DNA of 14,276 bases from an uncultured Clostridia bacterium (GCA_945950065.1 CAMFGQ010000028.1:1-14276); one strand, 5' to 3'; positions 7,553 through 13,957 are shown, numbered from the stretch's first letter. Notes: generated by a model not told the origin, from the sequence alone. Program-made: numbers and translations.

Positions 7553-8796
7553 TGTTAACCATTGTAGGCTTAGGGCCCGCAGGACTTGATCAGCTTAGTC
7601 TTGGGGCCTATAAGGCTATTTTAGAAGCTGATGAACTCTATGTGCGTACTGCTCATCATCCTGCAGTAGAAGAAATACAGCGACCCTTCTTCAGCTTCGA
7701 TTCCCTTTATGATGAAGCGGAAAACTTTGAAGACCTGTATCAGGAGATTGCTTCTAGACTTGTGGAGATCTCAAAGGAGAAAGACATTGTCTATGCTGTT
7801 CCAGGTTCACCCTATGTAGCAGAACGCAGTGTTGAACTTCTACTGGAAGAAGATCCAAGAGTTTTTCCTGGAGCAAGCTTTCTTGATGTGGTCTGTGGTG
7901 CACTGGGGATTGACTATAGTAAAGGACTTTTAATTGCTGATGCTCTTGGGGAATTCCCCCTAGACCCACAAACAGATCAGTTGTTTATCCAGGTCTATAA
8001 ACGCCAGATTGCTTCGGACTTAAAGCTGAAGCTGATGGAAGTGTTTGAAGATGAGCATCCAGCATTCATTGTTTCTCGTGCAGGAACAAAGGAGGAAATG
8101 GTCCTAGAAGTACCTCTTTATGCACTGGATCATGAAAATCATTTTGATCATCTCACCAGTGTCTTTCTTCCCAAGGGAGAAGGACGAAAGGACATGGAAG
8201 ATCTCTATGGACTGATGAAGATGCTCTTAGCACCTGGAGGCTGTCCCTGGGACCGCCAACAGACTCATGAAAGCCTAAAACGCTATCTGCTAGAAGAAAG
8301 TTATGAGGTACTGGAAGCCATTGATCAAGAGAATTATGATTCTCTGTGTGATGAACTAGGAGATCTACTCTTCCAAGTAGTATTTCATAGTGCCCTTGCT
8401 GAGGAAGCAGGATACTTCACTCTAGAAGATGTGATTCAAGGTTCCTATGACAAGATTTATTCTCGTCATTCTCATGTATTTAGTGATGACCGAGCAGCGA
8501 ACGCATCGGAAGTTGAGGATGTGTGGGAACAGAATAAACAAAAGGAGCAAAGCCTGGAGGATAGGATCTCTTCTTTACCAAAAGCAAGCCCACTTCACTA
8601 TACCCAAAAGCTGAAAAAGCTCCTGGGACAGAAAAAAACCTCTCAAGAGACCAGCGAAGAGCTCATTGATCAATTGGAAATCATCATCGAAAAAGCAGTT
8701 GAAAGGGACTTAGGTCTGGATATGGCCCTTATGGACCGTATGAAAATAGTCCTATCGAAATCAAGGACCACTAGGGATAGTGTATCTGACCAATAA
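7552..8796 (+). CDS. mazG: YabN-type fusion: tetrapyrrole-methylase-like domain plus MazG nucleotide pyrophosphohydrolase
   Basis: A 414-residue fusion. Residues 1 to about 205 resemble the SAM-dependent tetrapyrrole methylase fold (IVGLGPAGLDQLSLGAYKAI; YAVPGSPYVAERSV at 81-94); the methylated substrate of this branch is not known to me. Residues about 215-330 are a MazG domain that would hydrolyse NTPs, removing damaged nucleotides or affecting alarmone pools: CPWDRQQTHESLKRYLLEES (231-250), then YEVLEAI and DELGDLLFQVVFHS (267-280), with Glu248, Glu249, Glu252, Glu268 and Asp271 as the metal-binding acidic set. Full MazG proteins carry a second copy; here residues about 334-414 keep only fragments and lack the EExxE and ExxD motifs. 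Bacillus YabN is longer (about 489). The start overlaps the preceding stop (TAATG) with no clear ribosome binding site. Confidence 0.92.
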   Translation: MLTIVGLGPAGLDQLSLGAYKAILEADELYVRTAHHPAVEEIQRPFFSFDSLYDEAENFEDLYQEIASRLVEISKEKDIVYAVPGSPYVAERSVELLLEEDPRVFPGASFLDVVCGALGIDYSKGLLIADALGEFPLDPQTDQLFIQVYKRQIASDLKLKLMEVFEDEHPAFIVSRAGTKEEMVLEVPLYALDHENHFDHLTSVFLPKGEGRKDMEDLYGLMKMLLAPGGCPWDRQQTHESLKRYLLEESYEVLEAIDQENYDSLCDELGDLLFQVVFHSALAEEAGYFTLEDVIQGSYDKIYSRHSHVFSDDRAANASEVEDVWEQNKQKEQSLEDRISSLPKASPLHYTQKLKKLLGQKKTSQETSEELIDQLEIIIEKAVERDLGLDMALMDRMKIVLSKSRTTRDSVSDQ

Positions 8797-8828
8797 TTAG
8801 TTGAAAGAGAATACAATTAGAAAAACAT

Positions 8829-8881
8829 TCGACAGAATTATCAAAAAACACTTGTAATTACAAGGGTTTATAAGGTATCAT
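8829..8881 (+). promoter_or_regulatory. Promoter region of hup with two overlapping candidates
   Basis: Two sigma-A-like promoters can be read. One is TCGACA (8829-8834), 18 bases, TGTAAT (8853-8858). The other is TTGTAA (8852-8857), 18 bases, TATCAT (8876-8881). Both lie in the AT-rich 114-base gap before hup, which holds no clear terminator for mazG. A promoter somewhere here is likely because HU is normally made in large amounts; which one is used cannot be told. Confidence 0.5.
8851..8864. repeat. Perfect palindrome in the hup promoter region
   Basis: CTTGTAATTACAAG is a perfect 14-base palindrome. It covers the -10 of the upstream candidate promoter and the -35 of the downstream one, where an operator would sit. 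About one such palindrome is expected by chance in a window this size, so position is the main argument. Confidence 0.4.
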
Positions 8882-8900
8882 GAGGTTAAGTAAAAATTAT

Positions 8901-8906
8901 GGAGGT
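8901..8906 (+). promoter_or_regulatory. Ribosome binding site that fixes the hup start
   Basis: GGAGGT lies inside what would be the first codons from an upstream ATG at 8899, so that ATG cannot be the main start. It is well placed for the ATG at 8911 (five bases after GGAGG) and too close to the ATG at 8908. Confidence 0.85.
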
Positions 8907-8910
8907 AATG

Positions 8911-9204
8911 ATGAATAAAACTGAATTAGTTGCTCGCGTAGCAGAGAAAACTGGTTTAACTAAAAAGAACTCACAAGAATGTCTAGAGGCAGTTCTTGAG
9001 AGCATTCAAGAAGCACTTGTTGCTGGAGACAAAGTTCAACTCGTAGGTTTTGGTACTTTCGAAGTACGTGATCGTAAAGCTCGTCAAGGAAGAAACCCAC
9101 AACAACCTGATAAAGTCATTAAAATTCCTGCTTCCAAAGCACCTGTTTTCAAGGCTGGTAAAGGCCTGAAAGAAATGGTCAACAAGAAAAGCAATAAGAA
9201 GTAG
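8911..9204 (+). CDS. hup: DNA-binding protein HU
   Basis: A 97-residue HU protein, a dimeric nucleoid protein that binds and bends DNA without strong sequence preference. It matches the family throughout: MNKTELVARVAEKTGLTKK, the GFGTFEVRDRKAR beta segment (46-58), the arm tip GRNPQ with the intercalating Pro63, IKIPASKAPVFKAGKGLK, and a short lysine-rich tail (KKSNKK) slightly longer than the 90-92 residue standard. The ATG at 8911 is chosen from the ribosome binding site and from homologous starts. It has its own promoter region and a hairpin directly after the stop, so it is probably expressed mainly as a single-gene transcript. HU next to the RqcP and DivIC genes is the usual clostridial arrangement. 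Confidence 0.97.
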   Translation: MNKTELVARVAEKTGLTKKNSQECLEAVLESIQEALVAGDKVQLVGFGTFEVRDRKARQGRNPQQPDKVIKIPASKAPVFKAGKGLKEMVNKKSNKK

Positions 9205-9230
9205 AGAGTAGCAATCGCTACTCTTTATTT
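9205..9230 (+). terminator. Terminator-like hairpin after hup
   Basis: AGAGTAGC (9205-9212) pairs with GCTACTCT (9217-9224) around AATC, starting on the base after the hup stop and followed by TTATTT. The T run is interrupted and no separate promoter for rqcP is visible, so it may be leaky. Confidence 0.7.
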
Positions 9231-9245
9231 CACAAGGCACAGCAG

Positions 9246-9491
9246 ATGCGGGTGGATAAATTTCTAAAGGTCTCCCGGATCATCAAAAGGCGGACAGTTG
9301 CGCAAGAGTTTTGCAGTGCCCAAAAAGTGAAAATCAATGGAAAGATTGCAAAAGCCGGGGACCGTGTCCAAGTAGGCGATTTGCTAACAATCCAGTTTGG
9401 AATGAGAATTGTAGAGTTTCGAGTAGTAGAGTTGCGAGACAGCTCCACCAAAGATAACGCAGCAGCCATGTATGAGGAAGTGATACAGTGA
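9246..9491 (+). CDS. rqcP: RqcP (YabO), S4-domain ribosome quality-control factor
   Basis: An 81-residue S4-type RNA-binding protein that closely resembles Bacillus YabO/RqcP, which works with RqcH on stalled 50S subunits to add alanine tails to unfinished chains, marking them for destruction. The S4 fold is visible: MRVDKFLKVSRIIKRRTVAQ, KVKINGKIAKAGDRVQVGD, and LTIQFGMRIVEFRVVEL. The C-terminal AAAMYEEV segment also matches (AANMY in Bacillus). The start has only a weak AAGG at 9234-9237, eight bases away, after the hup terminator, suggesting modest expression by read-through. Its stop overlaps the divIC start. RqcH itself is not in the window. Confidence 0.93.
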   Translation: MRVDKFLKVSRIIKRRTVAQEFCSAQKVKINGKIAKAGDRVQVGDLLTIQFGMRIVEFRVVELRDSSTKDNAAAMYEEVIQ

Positions 9492-9766
9492 AACGAACAA
9501 ATAGTAGCAAACGTTCAATCGTTATCATAGCCCTTCTACTTATTCTCCTAGGTGCTTATACCTTCGTCTACCAACAATTGGAGATGAAGAAGCTAAAGGA
9601 GGATCGCGTTGCTCTGCAACTTGAAGTCCAGCGATTAGAGCTCTTAAAAGCCAATTTAGAAGATGAACTAAAACGTTCTGGCTCATTGGCTTATATTGAG
9701 GATGTTGCACGCGGGCAACTGAAAATGATTATGCCCGACGAAATGCTTTATGTGATCCACGATTGA
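9488..9766 (+). CDS. divIC: DivIC/FtsB-type septum formation protein
   Basis: A 92-residue bitopic membrane protein of the divisome; DivIC pairs with FtsL and DivIB to control septal peptidoglycan synthesis. The architecture is typical: a short basic cytoplasmic N-terminus (KRTNSSKRS), one membrane segment at about 10-28, a coiled coil at about 29-64 rich in Leu, Glu and Lys, and the family's C-terminal element AYIEDVARGQLKMIMPDEMLYVI (split here at residues 68-90; key residues Tyr69, Glu71, Ala74, Arg75, Pro83, Glu85). The start is GTG, overlapping the rqcP stop as GTGA, with GAGGAAG at 9474-9480 upstream. In spore-formers yabP and yabQ usually lie between rqcP and divIC; they are absent. 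A strong hairpin follows. Confidence 0.9.
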   Translation: MKRTNSSKRSIVIIALLLILLGAYTFVYQQLEMKKLKEDRVALQLEVQRLELLKANLEDELKRSGSLAYIEDVARGQLKMIMPDEMLYVIHD

Positions 9767-9771
9767 GGAGG
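9765..9771 (+). promoter_or_regulatory. Shine-Dalgarno placed before a hairpin, probably for ppx
   Basis: GAGGAGG overlaps the divIC stop and directly abuts the hairpin that starts at 9772. There is no start codon at a normal distance: the next gene starts at 9808, 36 bases on. Folding of the hairpin would reduce the gap to ten unpaired bases. The ten bases just before the ppx ATG contain no purine-rich site. Confidence 0.55.
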
Positions 9772-9802
9772 AAAAGTCAAGAGAAATCTTGACTTTTTAT
9801 TT
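9772..9802 (+). terminator. Hairpin between divIC and ppx (terminator-like)
   Basis: AAAAGTCAAG (9772-9781) pairs perfectly with CTTGACTTTT (9788-9797) around a six-base loop, followed by TATTT. It looks like an intrinsic terminator for the hup-side genes, but ppx starts only ten bases after it with no room for a promoter, so it must be read through at least in part. Confidence 0.65.
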
Positions 9803-9807
9803 CATCT

Positions 9808-10626
9808 ATGAGAAAAGCAGTAATTGATGTAGGAAGTCAGTCCCTTCGCCTTTTGAGCTTTCGTGATCGGGAGGATTTGAAAAGAGGCATTGATGCCTCT
9901 GTCCTTTGTCCCTTGGCAAAAGAATTGAAGGATGGCTATCTAAAACAAGAAAGAAAAGAGCAGGCCCTAGAGATTGTCAAAGACTTTAGTAAGGACTTTG
10001 AAAAAGAGGGTCTTTTTCTCTATGCCACCAGCGCTGTACGTGAGGCTAAGGATGGCCAGGAGTTTATTGAAAGTCTAAGGAAGACCCTAGGCATTCATGC
10101 AGAAATTGTGAGTGGTGAAGAAGAAGCACGCCTTGGCTATGAAGGTGTAAAGCTTCTAGCAGGAAATAAACCCTTTTCCCTAATTGATCTTGGTGGAGGC
10201 TCCACAGAGTTTGTGACGCCCCATGAGATGATCAGCATCCCCATGGGGGTGGTGCGCTATGAAGAGGGCTTATCCCTAGATCAGTATTTCTCTACTCTCC
10301 CTACTATGGCGGGAAGTCTGTATGGTATCGGGGGAAGTCTCAGTGTCTTCGTCAGCCTATCGCAAGGTAGCAATCGCTACAGTCGTCCTCTGATTCATGG
10401 TAAAACAATTTCAAGAGATGAGATTGAGGGGCTGACACGTCTGATGAAAACCATGAGCCTCGATGAGCGAGAAGAGTATCTGGGAGAATTTAAAGGCAGA
10501 AAAGAAACCATTTTGGCGGGAGGTAAAATTCTAGTCTATCTCTTAGACAAACTGGGACACAACGAGATTGCTTATTCTGACTATTCAAATTTGGAAGGCT
10601 ACGCTTTAACAAGGGGTCTCCTATGA
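9808..10626 (+). CDS. Ppx/GppA family phosphatase (exopolyphosphatase or pppGpp phosphatase)
   Basis: A 272-residue member of the Ppx/GppA branch of the actin-like ATPase superfamily; relatives cut terminal phosphate from polyphosphate or convert pppGpp to ppGpp. Visible motifs: VIDVGSQSLRLL at 5-16 (phosphate 1), YATSAVREA at 72-80, SGEEEARLGYEGV at 102-114 with the likely catalytic Glu, LIDLGGGSTEFV at 125-136 (phosphate 2), and YGIGGSLS at 172-179. It is shorter than the usual 300-500 residues, having the catalytic core and no C-terminal HD-like domain. Two motif changes are seen: GSQS for GSNS, and GGS for the more common GGT. The start has no adjacent ribosome binding site; the nearest is across a hairpin. 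It overlaps tilS (ATGA). Which substrate it uses cannot be decided here. Confidence 0.88.
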   Translation: MRKAVIDVGSQSLRLLSFRDREDLKRGIDASVLCPLAKELKDGYLKQERKEQALEIVKDFSKDFEKEGLFLYATSAVREAKDGQEFIESLRKTLGIHAEIVSGEEEARLGYEGVKLLAGNKPFSLIDLGGGSTEFVTPHEMISIPMGVVRYEEGLSLDQYFSTLPTMAGSLYGIGGSLSVFVSLSQGSNRYSRPLIHGKTISRDEIEGLTRLMKTMSLDEREEYLGEFKGRKETILAGGKILVYLLDKLGHNEIAYSDYSNLEGYALTRGLL

Positions 10627-11885
10627 TTCTGAAACCAAAGGTGAAAGGATCTATTCTTCTTGCCTTTAGTGGTGGTGTTGATTCAGTGGTTTTGCTGGAT
10701 CTGCTCCTGAATGAAGGACATGAGGTGGAGCTCTTTCATCTTGACCATCAGCTTCGGCCTACATCGGCTAGGGATGCAGAATTTTGTCGTCAGGTAGCAA
10801 GCAGCAAAGGACTTCAGCTCCACCTCTACCAAGAGGATGTTCAAGCCTACTGTGAAGAAAGAGGACTGGGGATTGAAGAAGGAGCACGAAAGCTACGCTA
10901 TGAACTTCTTCGAAGGATAAAAGAGGAGCGAGGCTTGGCCTATATTGCGACGGCCCATCATCTGGATGACCAGATGGAAACTTTTTTTATCAATCTTTTT
11001 AGGGGGAGTGGTACACGAGGACTAGGAGGTATTCATCCTCTTCAAGATGACCTCTATCGTCCCCTTCTTTCCTATCGTAAAAGCGAGATTCTTGACTATG
11101 CTGCAGCGAAGAAGCTTACCTATGTTCAAGACGAAACCAATTTTGAGCCTATGTATTATCGTAATCAACTTCGTTTAGAACTAATCCCTGAAATCGAAGA
11201 AGATTACTGTCCTTCCTTGGCTAAGCGACTAGAGCAGACCATGGAGATTTTGCGTGAAGAGGATGAGTTTTTAGATCAGCTACTAGAAGAGAGAATTGAT
11301 CTTGACAAGACCCTCTATCCACTGGAAGAAATACGTAGCTTAGCTCCTGTGCTTAAAAAGCGCCTCTTGAGGAAGAAGTTTAGATTAAGTTATCCTGAAA
11401 CCATGGCAGCTCTGGAGCTATTAGAGGAGAAAACCACGGGTAAGCTCCTCTTTGATGGAAAAATGCTTCGTAGGGAACAAGATTTCTTTTATTTTGGGGA
11501 AATACCTGAGGAAAATAAGGTTACTTATTCACTATCTTTGGGTACTAATGAAGTCAAGGGCGTTTTGTTACACATCGATCGTGCAGAGCGGCCCTATTTT
11601 ACAGAAGATGTTCACAGTATTCCTGAGGAACTTGTGGAAGAACCCTTGGTTTTACGCCATAGGCAAGCAGGGGATGTCTTTCAACCTGTGGGCTTAGGTG
11701 GTAAGAAGAAGCTTAAGGATTTTTTTATTGATGAGAAAGTCCCTCTCTCCAAACGAGATGAGTACTGGGTTCTGGCTTCAGGCAAAACAGTATTTTGGAT
11801 CCTAGGACTACGCAAGGCACAGATTCCTCTAACAGGAAAGAGTTATCTTCAGGTACGTGTTGAAATGCAGAATCTTTTGTTGTAA
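10623..11885 (+). CDS. tilS: tRNA(Ile)-lysidine synthase
   Basis: TilS attaches lysine to the wobble cytidine of the CAU-anticodon isoleucine tRNA, making it read AUA and accept isoleucine; it is essential in most bacteria. The 420-residue protein has the N-type PP-loop SGGVDS at 16-21, HLDHQLRP, the IEEGARKLRYELL segment, ATAHHLDDQMET, and LFRGSGTRGLGGI, followed by a helical substrate-binding middle. The C-terminal TilS domain appears at about 348-410: LRHRQAGDVFQPVGLGGKKK, then LKDFF, VPLSKRD and VFWILGLR. The ATG overlaps the ppx stop, with AAGGGG six bases upstream. Hypoxanthine phosphoribosyltransferase (hpt), commonly between tilS and ftsH in Firmicutes, is not present. Confidence 0.95.
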   Translation: MILKPKVKGSILLAFSGGVDSVVLLDLLLNEGHEVELFHLDHQLRPTSARDAEFCRQVASSKGLQLHLYQEDVQAYCEERGLGIEEGARKLRYELLRRIKEERGLAYIATAHHLDDQMETFFINLFRGSGTRGLGGIHPLQDDLYRPLLSYRKSEILDYAAAKKLTYVQDETNFEPMYYRNQLRLELIPEIEEDYCPSLAKRLEQTMEILREEDEFLDQLLEERIDLDKTLYPLEEIRSLAPVLKKRLLRKKFRLSYPETMAALELLEEKTTGKLLFDGKMLRREQDFFYFGEIPEENKVTYSLSLGTNEVKGVLLHIDRAERPYFTEDVHSIPEELVEEPLVLRHRQAGDVFQPVGLGGKKKLKDFFIDEKVPLSKRDEYWVLASGKTVFWILGLRKAQIPLTGKSYLQVRVEMQNLLL

Positions 11886-11900
11886 CATAGATGGGTGAAT

Positions 11901-11907
11901 AAGGAGG
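11901..11907 (+). promoter_or_regulatory. Ribosome binding site that fixes the TTG start of ftsH
   Basis: A full AAGGAGG lies six bases before a TTG at 11914 in the FtsH frame. The nearby GTG at 11910 is in a different frame, so TTG is the start. I see no convincing promoter in the 28 bases between tilS and ftsH. Confidence 0.85.
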
Positions 11908-11913
11908 CAGTGA

Positions 11914-13914
11914 TTGAGAGGTTTACAGAAAAATCTGTTCTTTTGGATGCTAATCCTGCTGGTTTTAGTCTTCTTGTTTTGGAGCACGCTCCAGCCAGGA
12001 GAAAAAGCAGTAGCACTAAATTTTACAGATGTAATGGAAAAAATTGAAGCAGGTGATGTAAAGAACATCGCCGTTAAAGATAATATCGTCAGTGGTTTTT
12101 TAAAGGATGATCAGGAATTTGCAGTGTTTGTTCCTTCCATGTTTGCTCAGTATTATGGCAATGAGATTTTGGAAGCTGCAAAGGCCTATAAGATTCCTGT
12201 GGAAACTGCTCCCCCTGATGCCGAACCAATGTGGTTGAGTATTTTACCTACCTTAGCGATTATGGGAATTATGCTCTTTGCCTGGTTTATGCTGATGAAT
12301 GCTGGCCAAGGTGGTGCCAATAAAGCCATGAGCTTTGGTCGAAACAAAGCCAAGCTTCACAAGCAAGACAGTCGAAGAAGAGTTACCTTTAGTGATGTAG
12401 CGGGATTAAAGGAAGAAAAAGAAGAGATGCAAGAAATCGTCGATTTCCTCAAAAATCCTGGTCGCTATCGAAAGCTCGGTGCACGCATTCCTAAGGGAGT
12501 CCTGATGAGTGGACTTCCTGGAACGGGAAAAACTTATCTTTCCCGTGCTATTGCTGGTGAAGCCAATGTACCTTTTTATAGCATTAGTGGATCAGACTTT
12601 GTTGAGATGTTCGTGGGTGTCGGTGCATCCCGTGTTCGTGATCTCTTTAATACAGCAAGAAAAGATGCACCCTGTATCGTGTTTATCGACGAGATAGACG
12701 CTGTGGGTAGACACCGTGGAGCTGGTCTAGGTGGTGGAAACGATGAGCGTGAGCAGACCTTGAATCAGCTTCTCGTTGAGATGGATGGTTTTGGTGACCA
12801 AGAGGGAATTATCCTCATTGCAGCCACCAATCGACCTGACATTCTTGACCCTGCTCTACTGAGACCTGGTCGCTTGGACCGTCAGATCTATGTAGGGGTT
12901 CCTGACGTCAGGGAGAGAGAAGATATCCTTGAGGTCCACTCCAGAAACAAACCTCTTGCAGATGATGTGCGCTTTGATGTCATTGCCAAGAGAACTCCTG
13001 GATTTACACCTGCAGACCTAGAAAATATGATGAATGAAGCTGCCCTCATTGCAGCTCGAAATAAACTCAACAGCATCAACATGGATACCATTGAAGAAGC
13101 AACCACAAAAGTGATTGTGGGTGTTGAGAAGAAATCCAAAGTTGTGACTGAACGAGAAAAACGCTTGGTTTCTGTCCATGAGGCAGGCCATGCACTGGTA
13201 GCAGCCATGATTCCAGGATGTGATCCTGTGCATCAAGTGACTATCGTTCCTCGTGGGCGTGCAGGTGGTTTCACCATGCAACTGCCTACTGAAGAAAAGA
13301 ACTACATGACCAAGACGCAAATGTTCAATGAGCTCATGGTTCTCTTAGGTGGTCGAGCAGCTGAGAAAGTGATTCTTAAAGACATCTCTACTGGTGCGTC
13401 CAATGACCTTGAGCGTGTAGCCAAGATCGCTAAAGACATGGTTGTGAAGTACGCCATGAGTGACAATCTATCCCAAATGAGTTATGGGGGAGATGACAAC
13501 GTCTTTATCGGTCGTGACTTAACCACTAAACGAGATTATTCAGAACAAGTCATCAGTGAAATCGACATGGAGATCAGACAGTTGGTGGATCGAGCCTTCG
13601 CCATGACGGTTGAGCTCCTTGAGAAGAACCTGACACAACTGGAAGGCATTGCTCAAGCTCTCTATGACTATGAGACCATTGACAGCATTGAGCTCCATTT
13701 GGTGATTGATGAAGGTCTTGAGGCTCTACGCGAGGAAAAAGAAGCAGAAGATGCTGAGTATCGCGAAAAGAAAGCACGAGATAAAGAATTAGGTCGTGAA
13801 GAAAAATATGCAGCAGGCGTAAAAGACGCCCTTGCAGAAGAAAGTCCTGGTGAGGACCTTCCGGAAGATGTTGAGGAAGAAGTTGAGGAAGAACTATTCC
13901 TTGATGAAGAGTAA
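11914..13914 (+). CDS. ftsH: ATP-dependent zinc metalloprotease FtsH
   Basis: A 666-residue membrane-anchored AAA+ protease that degrades misassembled membrane proteins and some cytosolic regulators as a hexamer. Topology: first membrane helix about 8-26, a small extracellular domain (about 27-105), second helix about 107-128, then the AAA module. Seen there are Walker A GLPGTGKT (200-207), the pore loop around Met232-Phe233-Val234-Gly235, Walker B VFIDE (256-260), and the second region of homology ATNRPDILDPALLRPGRLDR (304-323) with arginine fingers. The protease has HEAGH (422-426) and the third zinc ligand Asp498 in TGASNDL. The Walker A Leu201 replaces a nearly invariant Pro. The last 60 or so residues are highly acidic. 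The start is TTG. It may share a transcript with tilS and ends in a strong terminator. Confidence 0.97.
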   Translation: MRGLQKNLFFWMLILLVLVFLFWSTLQPGEKAVALNFTDVMEKIEAGDVKNIAVKDNIVSGFLKDDQEFAVFVPSMFAQYYGNEILEAAKAYKIPVETAPPDAEPMWLSILPTLAIMGIMLFAWFMLMNAGQGGANKAMSFGRNKAKLHKQDSRRRVTFSDVAGLKEEKEEMQEIVDFLKNPGRYRKLGARIPKGVLMSGLPGTGKTYLSRAIAGEANVPFYSISGSDFVEMFVGVGASRVRDLFNTARKDAPCIVFIDEIDAVGRHRGAGLGGGNDEREQTLNQLLVEMDGFGDQEGIILIAATNRPDILDPALLRPGRLDRQIYVGVPDVREREDILEVHSRNKPLADDVRFDVIAKRTPGFTPADLENMMNEAALIAARNKLNSINMDTIEEATTKVIVGVEKKSKVVTEREKRLVSVHEAGHALVAAMIPGCDPVHQVTIVPRGRAGGFTMQLPTEEKNYMTKTQMFNELMVLLGGRAAEKVILKDISTGASNDLERVAKIAKDMVVKYAMSDNLSQMSYGGDDNVFIGRDLTTKRDYSEQVISEIDMEIRQLVDRAFAMTVELLEKNLTQLEGIAQALYDYETIDSIELHLVIDEGLEALREEKEAEDAEYREKKARDKELGREEKYAAGVKDALAEESPGEDLPEDVEEEVEEELFLDEE

Positions 13915-13916
13915 CT

Positions 13917-13947
13917 AAAGCTCTGGGAAACCAGAGCTTTTCCTTTT
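13917..13947 (+). terminator. Intrinsic terminator after ftsH
   Basis: AAAGCTCTGG (13917-13926) pairs perfectly with CCAGAGCTTT (13931-13940) around a GAAA tetraloop, followed by T-rich sequence. It starts two bases after the ftsH stop. Confidence 0.92.
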
Positions 13948-13957
13948 GTGACAAAAG
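13943..13957. repeat. Short inverted repeat between ftsH and the CsbD-like gene
   Basis: CTTTTGT and ACAAAAG are perfect seven-base arms around a single G. It overlaps the T-rich tail of the ftsH terminator and lies about 70 bases before the next gene. It could be an operator half-site pair or chance; no recognised binding-site family fits. Confidence 0.3.

Noticed and set aside
7948..7959. GGGGAATTCCCC palindrome in mazG
   Set aside because: Twelve-base palindromes are expected several times by chance here, and it is inside conserved coding sequence.
9208..10380. Direct repeat of GTAGCAATCGCTAC in the hup terminator (9208-9221) and in ppx (10367-10380)
   Set aside because: A 14-base match somewhere in a window of this size is expected with probability around one third, and the two copies lie in unrelated contexts.
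12901..12912. CCTGACGTCAGG palindrome in ftsH
   Set aside because: Expected by chance at this length and encodes the conserved PDVR segment.
12888..13208. A 106-codon minus-strand frame within ftsH
   Set aside because: Shadow of conserved AAA and protease coding sequence.
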